This document shows, piece by piece, positions 52,857-64,000 of a DNA stretch of 64,000 nt. The number at the start of each line of letters is the position of its first letter. Position 1 is the first letter of the stretch. The notes beneath the pieces were generated by a model that ran no database searches, was not told the origin of the DNA, and was given only the letters and a program-made list of their open reading frames with translations. A program made the position numbers and the translations under genes. This DNA comes from Saccharospirillum salsuginis. Its GTDB lineage: Bacteria > Pseudomonadota > Gammaproteobacteria > Pseudomonadales > Natronospirillaceae. The stretch covers positions 411,867 through 475,866 of the forward strand of contig NZ_BMXR01000002.1 in the NCBI RefSeq assembly GCF_014651855.1. The letters run 5' to 3'.

Positions 52857-53654
52857 GTGCGGTGGTTTGGCAAAGTAGTCGGCGGTGCGATCGGGCTTTA
52901 CACGGGCGGCGTGGTCGGCCTGGCGCTGGGCGTGCTGTTGGGCAATGCATTTGACCGGGTACAGGGTGGCCAGGCCGAAAGATTCGTACGCGGGGCCCGC
53001 CGCGGTGTGTTGCAGACCGTTTTCTTCCAGGCCACGTTCCGGGTGATGGGTAAGCTGGCCAAGGCCGATGGCCGGATCAGCGAGTCGGAGATTGAAGTCG
53101 CCCGTCACATCATGTCGCGCATGGGCCTGGATGAAACCCAGCGGCTCGAAGCCATGCGGTTGTTCAACGAAGGCAAGACGCCGGAATACGACATCATGCC
53201 GATGCTCGACGAGCTGCATGAAGTGATCGGCCGGCGCACCTCCCTGGCGCAGATATTCCTCGAAATCCAGTTGCAGACGGCTTACGCCGATGGCGAACTG
53301 AGCGCCAGCGAACAGCGGGTGATTCAGTTGATCTGCAAGGCGCTTGGCATCAACAAGCTGCAATTCGAGCTGATTAACCAGCGCATTCGGGCGCAGATGC
53401 AGTTTGCCCGGAGCGGCGGCGCCACACGGGCGCGCGGACCGAGCCTGGAGCAGGCGTATAAGGTGCTGGGTGTGGAATCGTCCGCCAGCGAGGCCGATCT
53501 GAAGAAAGCCTACCGGCGACTGATGAACCAGCACCACCCGGACAAGCTCGTCGCCAAGGGGCTGCCGGAGGAAATGATGTCGATCGCCAAGGAAAAGACG
53601 CAGGAGATTCAGGAAGCCTACGAATTGATCAAGCGGGAGCGGAAAACCGGGTAG
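52857..53654 (+). CDS. djlA: Membrane-anchored DnaJ-type co-chaperone DjlA
   Basis: This 265-residue protein starts from GTG (52857) behind GGAGG. The glycine-rich N-terminal membrane helix (about 7-30, GGAIGLYTGGVVGLALGVLLG) is the DjlA dimerising segment. A TerB-like domain follows (about 45-180), and a C-terminal J domain contains the HPD motif (MNQHHPDKL, near 227). It would stimulate DnaK at the inner membrane. The djlA-lptD divergence is as in E. coli. Confidence 0.92.
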   Translation: MRWFGKVVGGAIGLYTGGVVGLALGVLLGNAFDRVQGGQAERFVRGARRGVLQTVFFQATFRVMGKLAKADGRISESEIEVARHIMSRMGLDETQRLEAMRLFNEGKTPEYDIMPMLDELHEVIGRRTSLAQIFLEIQLQTAYADGELSASEQRVIQLICKALGINKLQFELINQRIRAQMQFARSGGATRARGPSLEQAYKVLGVESSASEADLKKAYRRLMNQHHPDKLVAKGLPEEMMSIAKEKTQEIQEAYELIKRERKTG

Positions 53655-53715
53655 GGTGTATGTGTTGGATTACGGCCCTGCGGGCCTACCGAAGCGTCGG
53701 ACCGATCCAACCTAC
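53651..53715. repeat. GTTGGAT...GATCCAACCTAC inverted repeat
   Basis: GTGTTGGATTACGGCC and GGACCGATCCAACC pair across this short block between djlA and the aminopeptidase gene. It belongs to the family at 44902 and 58517. Confidence 0.65.
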
Positions 53716-53794
53716 GTTAGAGACCTGTGTCTTGAAACCCCGGGATTCGTCGCTATTCATGGAAGTTCCATGAATACGAATAACGAGACACATC

Positions 53795-55156
53795 ATGCCC
53801 ATTTCCACTGAGTTACTCCAGGCCGGACAGGACGGCACGCCTCTCATCCTGATCGAAACCGACCAATTTGAAACCTGGCTGGCCGAGCAACCGGCCGAGC
53901 GCGTTCGCTGGCTGAACGCCAGCGGCTTCAAAGGTAAAGGGCACGCTCTGGTGCCGGGTGACGATGGCTTGTCCGCGGTGGTGGTGGGCGTGAAGTCCCT
54001 GCGGGACGCCTGGCTGCTCGGCGATGTGGTCAACAAGCTGCCGGCCGGTCGCTATCATCTCGACATCGATTCCGAAGCGCGTGAGCGGGCCGCCTTGAGC
54101 TGGCTGCTGGGCGCTTACCGGTTCGACCGCTACAAGAAAGCGGAGCCGGTTGAGGCGACCCTGGTGATCGACAGCCCGGCGCAGGTCGAGCGGGTGCGCA
54201 AGCTGGCGGACGGCGTCGCCCTGGTGCGCGATCTGGTCAATACGCCCGCCGCCGACATGATGCCCGAGCACCTGTCCGAACGGATGGCGGACCTGGCCAA
54301 GACCTTCGGTGCCGAATTCACCGAGATCGTCGGTGAGGACTTGCTCACCCGGAACTACCCGACCATTCACGCGGTCGGCCGCGCCTCGGTCCATGCCCCG
54401 CGTCTGTTGGACTTGCGCTGGGGGGATGAAAACCACCCGAAAATCACCCTGGTGGGTAAAGGCGTCTGTTTCGACAGCGGCGGCCTGGACCTGAAACCGG
54501 CCAGCAACATGCGGCTGATGAAGAAGGACATGGGCGGTGCGGCTCACGTGCTCGGTCTGGCGCAGATGATCATGGCGCTGAACCTGCCCATTCAACTGCG
54601 GGTACTGATCCCGGCCGTGGAAAACGCCGTCGCCGGTAATGCCTTCCGTCCGGGCGATGTGCTGACCACGCGCAAGGGCTTGACCGTCGAGGTCGACAAC
54701 ACCGACGCCGAAGGCCGGCTGGTGCTGTGCGACGCCCTGGCCGAGGCCGATACCGAGAATCCGGAGCTGATCGTCGACTTCGCCACCCTGACCGGTGCCG
54801 CCCGGGTGGCGCTCGGCACCGAGTTGCCCGGGTTTTTCTGTGATCAGGACGACGTGGCCCGGGAATTGGTTGAAGGCGGCAAGGCCAGTCAGGACCCGGT
54901 GTGGCAGTTGCCCTTGTTCGAGCAGTATGAGGACATGTTGAAGAGCGATATTGCGGATCTGGTCAATTGTCCGGTGTCGCCGTTTGGCGGAGCCATTACC
55001 GCCGGCCTGTATCTGAAACGCTTCGTCGACAACAGCCCCTGGGTGCATTTCGACATCATGGCGTGGAACCAGCGGGCATTGCCGGGCCGGCCGGTGGGCG
55101 GTGAAGCCTTCGGTGTGCGGGCCGTGTTGGCGATGTTGGAGGCGCGGTATGCGTAG
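53795..55156 (+). CDS. Leucyl aminopeptidase-family (M17) metallopeptidase
   Basis: This 453-residue cytosolic aminopeptidase has the M17 core: GKGVCFDSGGLDLKPASNM (two metal-binding residues, about 226-244), KDMGGAAHVLG near 249 and the signature NTDAEGRL near 305. The N-terminal domain is shorter than in PepA, so this is the smaller PepB-like group. The stop is seven bases from the convergent metR stop. Confidence 0.9.
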   Translation: MPISTELLQAGQDGTPLILIETDQFETWLAEQPAERVRWLNASGFKGKGHALVPGDDGLSAVVVGVKSLRDAWLLGDVVNKLPAGRYHLDIDSEARERAALSWLLGAYRFDRYKKAEPVEATLVIDSPAQVERVRKLADGVALVRDLVNTPAADMMPEHLSERMADLAKTFGAEFTEIVGEDLLTRNYPTIHAVGRASVHAPRLLDLRWGDENHPKITLVGKGVCFDSGGLDLKPASNMRLMKKDMGGAAHVLGLAQMIMALNLPIQLRVLIPAVENAVAGNAFRPGDVLTTRKGLTVEVDNTDAEGRLVLCDALAEADTENPELIVDFATLTGAARVALGTELPGFFCDQDDVARELVEGGKASQDPVWQLPLFEQYEDMLKSDIADLVNCPVSPFGGAITAGLYLKRFVDNSPWVHFDIMAWNQRALPGRPVGGEAFGVRAVLAMLEARYA

Positions 55157-55190
55157 GTTGGATTAGCCCGAAGGGCGTAATCCAACATTG
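55152..55190. repeat. GTTGGATTAGCCC...GGGCGTAATCCAAC repeat overlapping the metR 3' end
   Basis: TTGGATTA-GCCC and GGGC-GTAATCCAA are complementary arms. The repeat straddles the gap between the aminopeptidase and metR and supplies the last codons of metR. Confidence 0.75.
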
Positions 55191-56104
55191 GAACCGGGGG
55201 CACCTTCACCACCCCCGGGCCCAAACTCCCCCGCCAACGCCACAAACTCGTTCAAATACGGCGACGCCTCATCAACGCTACGTATGGCGGCGTACAAGGT
55301 CCCTTTCATCCCGTTTTCCCCCAACGGCCGCGAGGTCAACGACGTCGGTTGCTGCGAATAGCGCAGCACCCAGTCCGGCAGTGCTGACAGACCCCGACCG
55401 CTGGCCACCAACAGCAGGATCACCGCAGTCAACTCCGACTGTCGGATCGCCCTGGGTTCCACACCCGCCGGTGTCAGAAAATGCTTGAACACGTCCAGCC
55501 GGTCGCGGGATACCGGGTAAGTGATCAATAACTCCTCGCGCAGATCCTCGGGGTCGACAAAGTCGCGTTCAGCCAATGGATGATCCTTCGCCATGACCAG
55601 GCGCCCTTCGTAGTCGAACAGCGGGCGGAACTGCAGGTCGCTGGCCTCGAACGGGTCGGAGGAGATCACCAGGTCCAGCTCGCCAGCGCGCAGAGCGGTC
55701 ATCGAATCGAAGCTGAGACCCAGGCGGATGTCGATTTCCACCGCCGGCCAGTCGGCCTTGAACCGTTCCAGTACCGGCATCAGCCAGTCGAAGCAGGCGT
55801 GGCATTCGATGGCAATGTACAGCCGGCCGATCTCACCGGACGCCATGCGGCTCAGTTCGTCCTCGACCCCGGCCATGCGCGGCAGCACCTGACCCGCCAG
55901 TTGCACCAGCTTGAGCCCGGCCGGTGACAGCCGAATCGGTTTGGTGTGGCGCAGGAACAGCGGCACGTCGAAATAGTGTTCCAGTGTCTTGATCTGGTGG
56001 GAGAGGGCGGACTGGGTGATGTGCAGGCGTTCGGCCGCCCGGGCCAGATTGCCGGCCTCCTGGATGGCCTGAAGACTTTGCAGATGACGACGCTCAAGAA
56101 ACAT
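55163..56104 (-). CDS. metR: LysR-family methionine regulator MetR
   Basis: This 313-residue LysR protein has HTH LERRHLQSLQAIQEAGNLARAAERLHITQSALSHQIKTLE and an effector domain with the homocysteine-responsive pattern ECHACFDWLMPVLERFKADWP (about 103-123), which matches MetR. It diverges from metE, its classical target, with 101 bases between starts. The final residues (GSNVGLRPSG) come from a dispersed repeat. The ATG at 56104 matches the family start; a longer in-frame reading adds 22 residues. Confidence 0.9.
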   Translation of the reverse strand: MFLERRHLQSLQAIQEAGNLARAAERLHITQSALSHQIKTLEHYFDVPLFLRHTKPIRLSPAGLKLVQLAGQVLPRMAGVEDELSRMASGEIGRLYIAIECHACFDWLMPVLERFKADWPAVEIDIRLGLSFDSMTALRAGELDLVISSDPFEASDLQFRPLFDYEGRLVMAKDHPLAERDFVDPEDLREELLITYPVSRDRLDVFKHFLTPAGVEPRAIRQSELTAVILLLVASGRGLSALPDWVLRYSQQPTSLTSRPLGENGMKGTLYAAIRSVDEASPYLNEFVALAGEFGPGGGEGAPGSNVGLRPSG

Positions 56105-56205
56105 TATGAATTTCGCTTGTAAAAAGTGTGAGAAACATGAGATAGCATTGAATACTAGCCGCGCGCACACTGTTTCGCCAAGTCATCACTCACAGGGAGA
56201 TTCAC

Positions 56206-58497
56206 ATGACATTGGCCCACACCCTCGGGTTTCCGCGCATCGGCGCCCGCCGCGAACTGAAGTTCGCCCTGGAATCCTACTGGAACGGCGAGACATCAAA
56301 GCAGGCGCTTGAAGAGACGGCGCGTACCCTGCGCCTCAAATACTGGCAGCAACAGGCCGAGGCCGGTCTGGACGTCGTGACCGTCGGCGACTTCACCTAT
56401 TACGACCAGGTGCTGGACGCATCCGCCCGACTCGGCGTTGTGCCCGAACGGTTCGACTGGGCCGGCGGCGATGTCGATCTCGATACCTATTTCCGCATGG
56501 CCCGGGGCCGTGCCCCCAGCGGACCATCGGCTGCCGCCTGCACCATGACCAAGTGGTTCGACACCAACTACCACTATCTGGTCCCGGAACTGTCCGCCGA
56601 TCAGCGCTTCGAGCTGGCCCGTACCGATCTGGAAGAGCAGGTCACCGAGGCGAAACAGGCCGGTTTCACGCCCAAACCGGTGTTGCTCGGCCCGCTTACC
56701 TGGCTGTGGCTGGCCCGGCCGGTCGGCGATTTCGATCGCCTGACGCTGCTGGAACCCTTGCTGGACGCCTACGCCGAGCAGTTGAATCGCCTGGCCGATC
56801 TGGGTGTCGACTGGGTCCAGATCGACGAACCGGCTCTGGTGCTGGACCTGCCGCAAGCCTGGAAATCGGCCTATGAGCAAGCGTACCACCGGCTCAAGGC
56901 GACGCCGGTCAAGCTGCTGCTGGCGACCTATTTCGGGGCGCTGGAAGACAACATCACCCTGACCTGCGAATTGCCCGTAGCCGGTATCCACATCGATGCG
57001 GTCAGTGCGCCCGATGAGCTGATTCAGGTCGCGGACTGGCTGCCGTCGCACAAGGTGCTGTCGGTCGGCCTGATCAACGGACGCAACATCTGGCGCACCG
57101 ATCTGGATGCGGCCCTGGCGACCCTGGAACCGATTAAGGCCAAGATGGGGGACCGCCTCTGGGTGGCGCCGTCCTGTTCCTTGTTGCACGTACCGGTCGA
57201 CCTGAATCAGGAAACGGAACTGGACGGGGAGTTGCGATCCTGGCTGAGCTTCGCGGTACAGAAACTGGATGAGGTTGTTCTGCTGAAACGCGGTCTCGAC
57301 GACAACCTGGACGAGGCGTCTCGCCAGGCGCTGAAGGACGCCGCCACGGCAGCGGCCAGCCGATTGCGGTCGCCGCGACTGCGCCACCCGGAGGTCCGCC
57401 GTCGGATAGAGGACAGCGAGCGGCTATCCCTGGATCGCGCTGAACCCTTCGCCGTTCGCCGTGACCGGCAACAACAGCGTCTCAATCTGCCCCGTTTCCC
57501 GACCACCACCATTGGTTCCTTCCCGCAGACCCGGGATATCCGTCAGGTGCGTCGGGACTATCGCCAGGGTCGGCTCGATGCCGCCGATTACGAACGCCGC
57601 ATCGAAGCCGAGATTCAGGCCACCGTGGCGGCCCAGGAAGCATTGGGCCTGGACGTTCTGGTCCACGGTGAAGCCGAACGTAACGATATGGTCGAGTATT
57701 TCGGCGAGCAACTGGACGGCTTTGCATTCACCCGCTTCGGCTGGGTGCAGTCCTACGGATCGCGCTGCGTGAAACCGCCGGTCCTGTTCGGCGATGTCAG
57801 CCGGCCCGAGCCGATGACGGTGCGTTGGACGCAATACGCCGCCGCTCAAACCGACAAGCCGATGAAGGGCATGCTGACCGGTCCGGTGACCATTCTGAAC
57901 TGGTCCTTCGTGCGCGACGACCAGCCGCGTTCGGATACCGCCCGCCAACTGGCGCTTGCCCTGCGGGACGAGGTGCTCGACCTCGAAGCGGCCGGCATCG
58001 GCATCATCCAGATCGACGAGGCGGCTCTGCGCGAAGGGCTACCGCTGCGTCGTCGGCACTGGCCGGCTTATCTGGACTGGGCCATTGGCGCCTTCCGGCT
58101 GGCGGCCAGCGGCGCGGCCAGCGAAACGCAGATCCACACCCACATGTGTTATTCGCAGTTCAATGACATCATCGAATCCATCGCCGACATGGACGCCGAC
58201 GTCATCACCATCGAGACCTCGCGTTCGGACATGCGCCTGCTGCAGGCCTTCCAGCGCTTCGAATACCCGAACGACATCGGTCCGGGCGTCTACGACATTC
58301 ATTCGCCGAACACACCGAACGTCGAGCAGATCATCGATTTGCTGGAGAAAGCCCGGCGGGTGATTCCGGCCGAGCGGCTGTGGGTGAACCCGGATTGCGG
58401 GCTGAAGACCCGTCGCTGGGAGGAGGTGAAACCGGCGCTGGAAGCGATGGTGTCGGCGGCGAAGGTTATGCGGCAGCGGGTGGAAGCCACAGCGTGA
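56206..58497 (+). CDS. metE: Cobalamin-independent methionine synthase
   Basis: This 763-residue enzyme transfers the methyl group of methyltetrahydrofolate polyglutamate to homocysteine. It has the N-terminal half ([21 protein letters not shown]) and the catalytic half starting [12 protein letters not shown]. The zinc-binding residues are HTHMCYS (His and Cys), a Glu in ITIETSRS and the Cys in [11 protein letters not shown]. Length matches E. coli MetE. CAGGGAGATT precedes the ATG. Control by the divergent MetR is expected. Confidence 0.95.
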   Translation: MTLAHTLGFPRIGARRELKFALESYWNGETSKQALEETARTLRLKYWQQQAEAGLDVVTVGDFTYYDQVLDASARLGVVPERFDWAGGDVDLDTYFRMARGRAPSGPSAAACTMTKWFDTNYHYLVPELSADQRFELARTDLEEQVTEAKQAGFTPKPVLLGPLTWLWLARPVGDFDRLTLLEPLLDAYAEQLNRLADLGVDWVQIDEPALVLDLPQAWKSAYEQAYHRLKATPVKLLLATYFGALEDNITLTCELPVAGIHIDAVSAPDELIQVADWLPSHKVLSVGLINGRNIWRTDLDAALATLEPIKAKMGDRLWVAPSCSLLHVPVDLNQETELDGELRSWLSFAVQKLDEVVLLKRGLDDNLDEASRQALKDAATAAASRLRSPRLRHPEVRRRIEDSERLSLDRAEPFAVRRDRQQQRLNLPRFPTTTIGSFPQTRDIRQVRRDYRQGRLDAADYERRIEAEIQATVAAQEALGLDVLVHGEAERNDMVEYFGEQLDGFAFTRFGWVQSYGSRCVKPPVLFGDVSRPEPMTVRWTQYAAAQTDKPMKGMLTGPVTILNWSFVRDDQPRSDTARQLALALRDEVLDLEAAGIGIIQIDEAALREGLPLRRRHWPAYLDWAIGAFRLAASGAASETQIHTHMCYSQFNDIIESIADMDADVITIETSRSDMRLLQAFQRFEYPNDIGPGVYDIHSPNTPNVEQIIDLLEKARRVIPAERLWVNPDCGLKTRRWEEVKPALEAMVSAAKVMRQRVEATA

Positions 58498-58516
58498 TCC
58501 TGTAGGAGTGCAGTCG

Positions 58517-58657
58517 GTAGGTTGGATCGGCCGGCGCTCCGGTAGCGCGTGAGCGCGTAATCCAACATCCAAACCGTGCCCGTGAAGCAGACCGTTCCAA
58601 AGATGAACCTGTTGGATTACGCCTTCGGCCACCGGAGCGCTGGCCGATCCAACCTAC
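58517..58657. repeat. GTAGGTTGGATCGGCC...GGCCGATCCAACCTAC repeat pair
   Basis: The terminal 16 bases at each end are complementary, with internal GTAATCCAAC and GTTGGATTACG. It lies between convergent metE and the chemoreceptor gene. Confidence 0.8.
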
Positions 58658-58669
58658 GCTACGGAACTG

Positions 58670-58694
58670 TCGCGCAGGGGCCTGCGCTCCTACA
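58670..58694. repeat. REP-like repeat, inverted orientation
   Basis: GTCGCGCAGGGGCCTGCGCTCCTAC matches the reverse of the GTAGGAGCGC family, and a head fragment (TGTAGGAGTGCAG) lies at 58501. Confidence 0.75.
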
Positions 58695-58702
58695 GTGACC
58701 GA

Positions 58703-60631
58703 TTACACCTTGAACTGGGACACCATCTCCCGCAATTGCTCGCCCAAGCGCGCCAGTTCGGCGCTGGCGACCTCGGTCTGTTCCATGCTCTCGCTACTGT
58801 GCGCGGAGATCTCGACGATGCCGGTGACGTTGCGGTTGATTTCCTGCGCCACCTGACCCTGTTGTTCGGCGGCCGTGGCGATCTGGGTGACCTGGTCGTG
58901 AATGCGGCCAACGGCTTCCTGAATGGTGTGCAACGCCTCGCCGGCTTCGCCGGCCTGGCTCATGGTGGAATCGGAGCGTTCCCGGCTGCGGTTCATGCGC
59001 TCCACCGAGCTGCGGGTGCCGTCGACCAGTTCGTCGATCATGGTGCGGATCTGTTCGGCCGAGTCGCTGGAGCGTTGCGCCAACGCCCGTACTTCCTCGG
59101 CAACCACTGCGAACCCCCGTCCGTGCTCGCCGGCCCGTGCGGCCTCGATGGCGGCATTCAGCGCCAGCAGGTTGGTCTGCTCGGTGACGTCGTGAATGAC
59201 GTCGAGCACCGTTTCAATCGACTTGCTGCGTTCGGCCAGGTCGTTAACCGCGTTGCCGGTGTCCTCGATTTCCCGCGCCAGATCGCGCATCGAATCGATC
59301 GTGGTCTGCACCACCCGGCTGCCTTCCTGGGCATGCTTGTCGGCTTCCGAGGCGGCGGCCTCGACTTCGCTGCCGTTGCGTGACATTTCCTGAACCGTGG
59401 CGGTCATTTCATTGATGGCGGAGGCGATCTGGTCCGTTTCCATCGACTGTTTCTGCACACCGCCGCGCGTTTCCGAAGCCACCCGGGTCAGTTCCTCAGC
59501 CGAGGTGGCCAGTTGTTCGGTGGACTCGCCCACGCGTCGGATGGCGTTTTGCACTTTCTCGACGAAGGCGTTGAACTGGCTGGCGAGGTAGCTCATCTCG
59601 TCCCGCCCGTGAACCGGCAGCCGCTGGGTCAGGTCGCCTTCGCCCTGGGCGATGTCTCGCATGGTATCGGCTGTGCGGCGAATGGGTTTGAGCAATGTGC
59701 GCAGCAGCACACCAATCAGCACCAAGCTGGCGACAATGATCAGGACCACACCGAGGGCGATGGCACTGAAGGCACCGCGCAGGTCCGCGAACAGCTCGGC
59801 GCGGGGGATCTGCGCGAAGGCGACCCAGTTTACCAACGGTATTTCGGTGGCGGCGACCAAGTACTCGACGCCGTCCGCGCCGGTCGTGGTGGTCGAACGA
59901 TAGCCTTCGCCATCGAGTAGCTCGGACGCCACCTCGCGAAGGCCGGGTAAGTTGGCGACCGTTTCTCCGGCCACCGCCTCGCCATCGGGGTGGACGGTAA
60001 CCTGACCCTCGGTCGAGGTTAAAAAGAGGATGCCGCTCTCGCCCAGTTGATAATTGCGAATGGTGTCGGCCATCTCGGCCAGCGTATACCCGACCCCGGC
60101 CACACCGACCCGTTCGCCGTTCAGTTCGATGATGTAGTTGATGAAGACCTTGAGCTGGCCGCCCTCGGTATCGAGGTCCAGACGGAACGGCACCCGGTTG
60201 CTTTCGTCGACCAGATTGTAGAACCAGGTGTCGACCCCGCGCTCCACGGTGCGCTCCACGCCGCCGGTACCGTAGTAATTGCCGCTTTGTTCGGACACAT
60301 AGAAGACGGTGTTGGCGCCGGTCTGTTGCTGGATGGCTTTGAAGTAGGCGACCGCGTCCTGCAGCCCGCTGTCGGGTTCGCCGTCCGCCAGCCAGCTCTT
60401 GAGATAGGGGTTGGTGGCGATGCCCCTGGCGGTGGTGACCGGGCCGGTCAGGGTGGCGTTGATGTCGTTGCGAATGCTGTCCAGCGTCGCCGGCAGCTCC
60501 GACTGCGTCACCCGATCGGTGATCAGATTCCCGAACAGTCGATACTGGACGATGGCGGTGCCACCGACGATGACCACCAGGGTCAAACCGATGCACAGCA
60601 TCAATTTCTGGGCAATGGTGAGGTTGTTCAC
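58703..60631 (-). CDS. Methyl-accepting chemotaxis protein with a periplasmic Cache sensor
   Basis: This 642-residue receptor has an N-terminal membrane helix (about 11-32), a periplasmic dCache-like domain (about 40-285; FNYI-type ligand region VDTWFYNL and [19 protein letters not shown]), a second helix (about 287-310), a HAMP domain ([22 protein letters not shown]) and a cytoplasmic signalling hairpin with the conserved tip [19 protein letters not shown]. dCache receptors commonly bind amino or organic acids. Its ligand is not known. No chemotaxis cluster is adjacent. Confidence 0.93.
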   Translation of the reverse strand: MNNLTIAQKLMLCIGLTLVVIVGGTAIVQYRLFGNLITDRVTQSELPATLDSIRNDINATLTGPVTTARGIATNPYLKSWLADGEPDSGLQDAVAYFKAIQQQTGANTVFYVSEQSGNYYGTGGVERTVERGVDTWFYNLVDESNRVPFRLDLDTEGGQLKVFINYIIELNGERVGVAGVGYTLAEMADTIRNYQLGESGILFLTSTEGQVTVHPDGEAVAGETVANLPGLREVASELLDGEGYRSTTTTGADGVEYLVAATEIPLVNWVAFAQIPRAELFADLRGAFSAIALGVVLIIVASLVLIGVLLRTLLKPIRRTADTMRDIAQGEGDLTQRLPVHGRDEMSYLASQFNAFVEKVQNAIRRVGESTEQLATSAEELTRVASETRGGVQKQSMETDQIASAINEMTATVQEMSRNGSEVEAAASEADKHAQEGSRVVQTTIDSMRDLAREIEDTGNAVNDLAERSKSIETVLDVIHDVTEQTNLLALNAAIEAARAGEHGRGFAVVAEEVRALAQRSSDSAEQIRTMIDELVDGTRSSVERMNRSRERSDSTMSQAGEAGEALHTIQEAVGRIHDQVTQIATAAEQQGQVAQEINRNVTGIVEISAHSSESMEQTEVASAELARLGEQLREMVSQFKV

Positions 60632-60775
60632 GGTCAGACTCCGACAGCAAGGGCGTTGTTCAGGGTAGACCAGCTCCGGTCGGCTTGCCGTTTGTTGTTG
60701 TTTTGACCGGGTGGTAAGGATTGTATCGGAAAGAGAGCTGGAAGCTTTAGGGAGGAGTGTTTGTAGGAGCCATAA

Positions 60776-60799
60776 AAAACCGGCCCTGGGGCCGGTTTT
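60776..60799 (-). terminator. Intrinsic terminator of rpoD
   Basis: AAAACCGGCCC and GGGCCGGTTTT form an 11-bp stem with a very short loop, 19 bases after the rpoD stop. On the minus strand the stem ends in a run of six T. Confidence 0.85.
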
Positions 60800-60817
60800 C
60801 TGGATCGATCCGAGCGT

Positions 60818-62662
<1,845 letters not shown>

Positions 62663-62863
62663 AGAAACCCTGTCAGTTCAGTGGTGGATCAGGCGGAGGC
62701 AAATAGCCGCTTAGTTTACCGTATATCAACGAGTTAGCCAATTTTTAACCAGCTTGGATCGGTGTTAGGCCGGGATGGGCGCTCGGTAAGCACGCCTCAT
62801 CCGGTGACGATACGCAGGTCCCGCCCTGGCCGAAGTCAGTCGTTGGTGGGACACCCGGGTGCG

Positions 62864-64000
62864 TCATAACTTGCGTTTCTTCTGCAGCTCTAGGAAGCGC
62901 TGCTTTTCTTCCTTCGTGACGGAAGGATCGCGGTCGAAGATGATGCGTTGCTTCAAGGATTCGTACTCGGCATCGGGAGCCCTCTTGGTAAGGGCGCCAA
63001 TCAGTTTTTCAAGTTCCGTGCGGGCCAAAGTCACGGGGTCGGTCTCCCCATGGGCGTGTTCTTCCAGCCAAAGATAGTCCGAGGCGGCGATGGGCGCCAG
63101 TGTGGCGCGCAAACCGTGTTGGCAGAGGTAGTCAAAGGCGTGGTACACATCCGCCCGTGGCGCCTCCTGGAGCAGCTTGACCACCTGGGTCAGCAGCGGC
63201 TTGCCTTCCTGCTCCGGAACCTGTGTCAATCGTTCGAGATCCAGCTCCCGGGCCAGTTCCGGGTAACGGATCAACCAGGCCAGGCAGCGATGCACGATCG
63301 AAAACTGAACCCCGAGGCCCTTGCGGCGAACCGGCGCTTCGTAGCCATCCGGGTCCTCGTAGGCCCCGTAACCGGGGTCCGCGTAGGCGGGCATGGCCTC
63401 GTCGGGCGGAAAGTCCGGCGGCTGCGAGCCGGAATCGCGTCGTTGCTCCGGTAGGGCCGGCTTGACCGGTTCATAGCTCTTCAGGATTTGATCGACCGGC
63501 AGACCGACAAGGTTCGACAACTGCTGCAGCAGCAATTGGTGGAGTACCCCCTCGGGCACCTGGTCGATCCAGCCCCGGGCTACACTGGCCAGCCGAGCCT
63601 TCCCGTCCAGCGTGGAGACATCGGCCTGGGTCTGCAGATGCTGAAACAGGAAATCCGGCAGGCTCTGGGCCTGACGGACACGGCGCATGAAAGCCTCGAA
63701 GCCCTCCTTGCGCACCAGGGTATCCGGATCCTCGCCTTCGGGCAGGAACAGGAAGCGCGCCTGCTGCCCGTCCCGGATTTCCGACAGCGTGTTTTCCAGC
63801 GCCCGCAGAGCCGCCCGACGCCCGGCTTCGTCCCCATCGAAACAGAAGACGATTTCCGGCGTCAGCTTGAACAATCGCTGGACATGGGTGCGACTGGTGG
63901 CCGTGCCCAGGGTCGCCACCGCGTTCTTGACGCCGTGCTGGGCCAGGGCGACCACGTCCATGTAGCCCTCGACAATGATGATGTTGTCGAAATTGCGCAG
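62864..64000 (-). CDS. dnaG: DNA primase DnaG, C-terminal part, 5' end beyond the window
   Basis: About 379 residues are visible, starting inside the Toprim catalytic domain (IIIVEGYMDVVALAQHG, FCFDGDEAGRRAA, EGEDPDTLVRKEG). A Pro/Tyr-rich linker follows, then the C-terminal helicase-interacting domain. The zinc-binding N-terminus lies to the right of base 64000. The gene is intact in the part seen. It makes primers for replication and is followed by rpoD after about 200 bp. Confidence 0.95.
   Translation of the reverse strand: MRNFDNIIIVEGYMDVVALAQHGVKNAVATLGTATSRTHVQRLFKLTPEIVFCFDGDEAGRRAALRALENTLSEIRDGQQARFLFLPEGEDPDTLVRKEGFEAFMRRVRQAQSLPDFLFQHLQTQADVSTLDGKARLASVARGWIDQVPEGVLHQLLLQQLSNLVGLPVDQILKSYEPVKPALPEQRRDSGSQPPDFPPDEAMPAYADPGYGAYEDPDGYEAPVRRKGLGVQFSIVHRCLAWLIRYPELARELDLERLTQVPEQEGKPLLTQVVKLLQEAPRADVYHAFDYLCQHGLRATLAPIAASDYLWLEEHAHGETDPVTLARTELEKLIGALTKRAPDAEYESLKQRIIFDRDPSVTKEEKQRFLELQKKRKL

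Noticed and set aside
56105..56205. MetR-box search in the metR-metE spacer
   Set aside because: No clean TGAA-N5-TTCA site was found; TGAATTTCGCTTG is only a half match. MetR control of metE is inferred from gene order, not from a site.

Overview
The window is GC-rich chromosome from a free-living, probably marine gammaproteobacterium. The evidence is the djlA / lptD-surA-pdxA-rsmA-apaH block, metR-metE, rpoD-dnaG, nhaR, a QtmanA-type glycosyltransferase, FlgP/FlgT and a TRAP transporter. An Oceanospirillales/Pseudomonadales-like host is my inference; no rRNA or tRNA gene is present to fix the taxonomy.

Bases 1-19065 form a catabolic island, all on the + strand. The first operon encodes a Rieske ferredoxin, a small helical protein, a Rieske oxygenase alpha subunit, an SDR dehydrogenase and a ferredoxin reductase. 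The second encodes a flavin monooxygenase, a three-gene TRAP importer and a sulfatase with no signal peptide. An IclR regulator (10876) comes next. It is followed by a lower pathway: two-domain extradiol-type dioxygenase, cupin, alpha/beta hydrolase, an SDR with altered catalytic residues, an aspartate-dehydrogenase-family enzyme, aldehyde dehydrogenase and a ThDP decarboxylase/lyase. The promoters of the first operon, the second operon and iclR share a TTAGTTTCATATAT-type element just downstream of the -10 box, so the IclR protein probably controls all of them. A likely scheme is import of a sulfated or otherwise anionic (possibly N-containing) aromatic, cytoplasmic desulfation, ring hydroxylation, ring cleavage and conversion to central metabolites. 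The substrate is unknown.

Bases 19.2-30.2 kb hold conserved housekeeping and metabolic genes: DUF2058, PsiE-like, NhaR, an Mqo-like flavoprotein, AspA with a divergent LysR regulator, an AlkB-like dioxygenase, TesB, UbiX and QtmanA. Bases 30.2-35.2 kb are a small accessory island: a DUF6088/AbiEii toxin-antitoxin pair with a perfect operator palindrome, a KilA-N gene behind a phage-P4-like attenuated leader, and HipBA. Bases 35.2-45 kb hold a pteridine reductase, Cca, a TraF-like / lipoprotein / TraF-like group and FlgP-FlgT. Bases 45-64 kb are core genes up to dnaG, which runs off the right edge.

Several dispersed repeat families occupy the intergenic spaces. The most striking is a roughly 92-114 bp element in five copies. 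Each copy has its own long, self-complementary outer arms around two small hairpins, so that stems co-vary from copy to copy. No tRNA, rRNA, CRISPR array or insertion sequence was seen.
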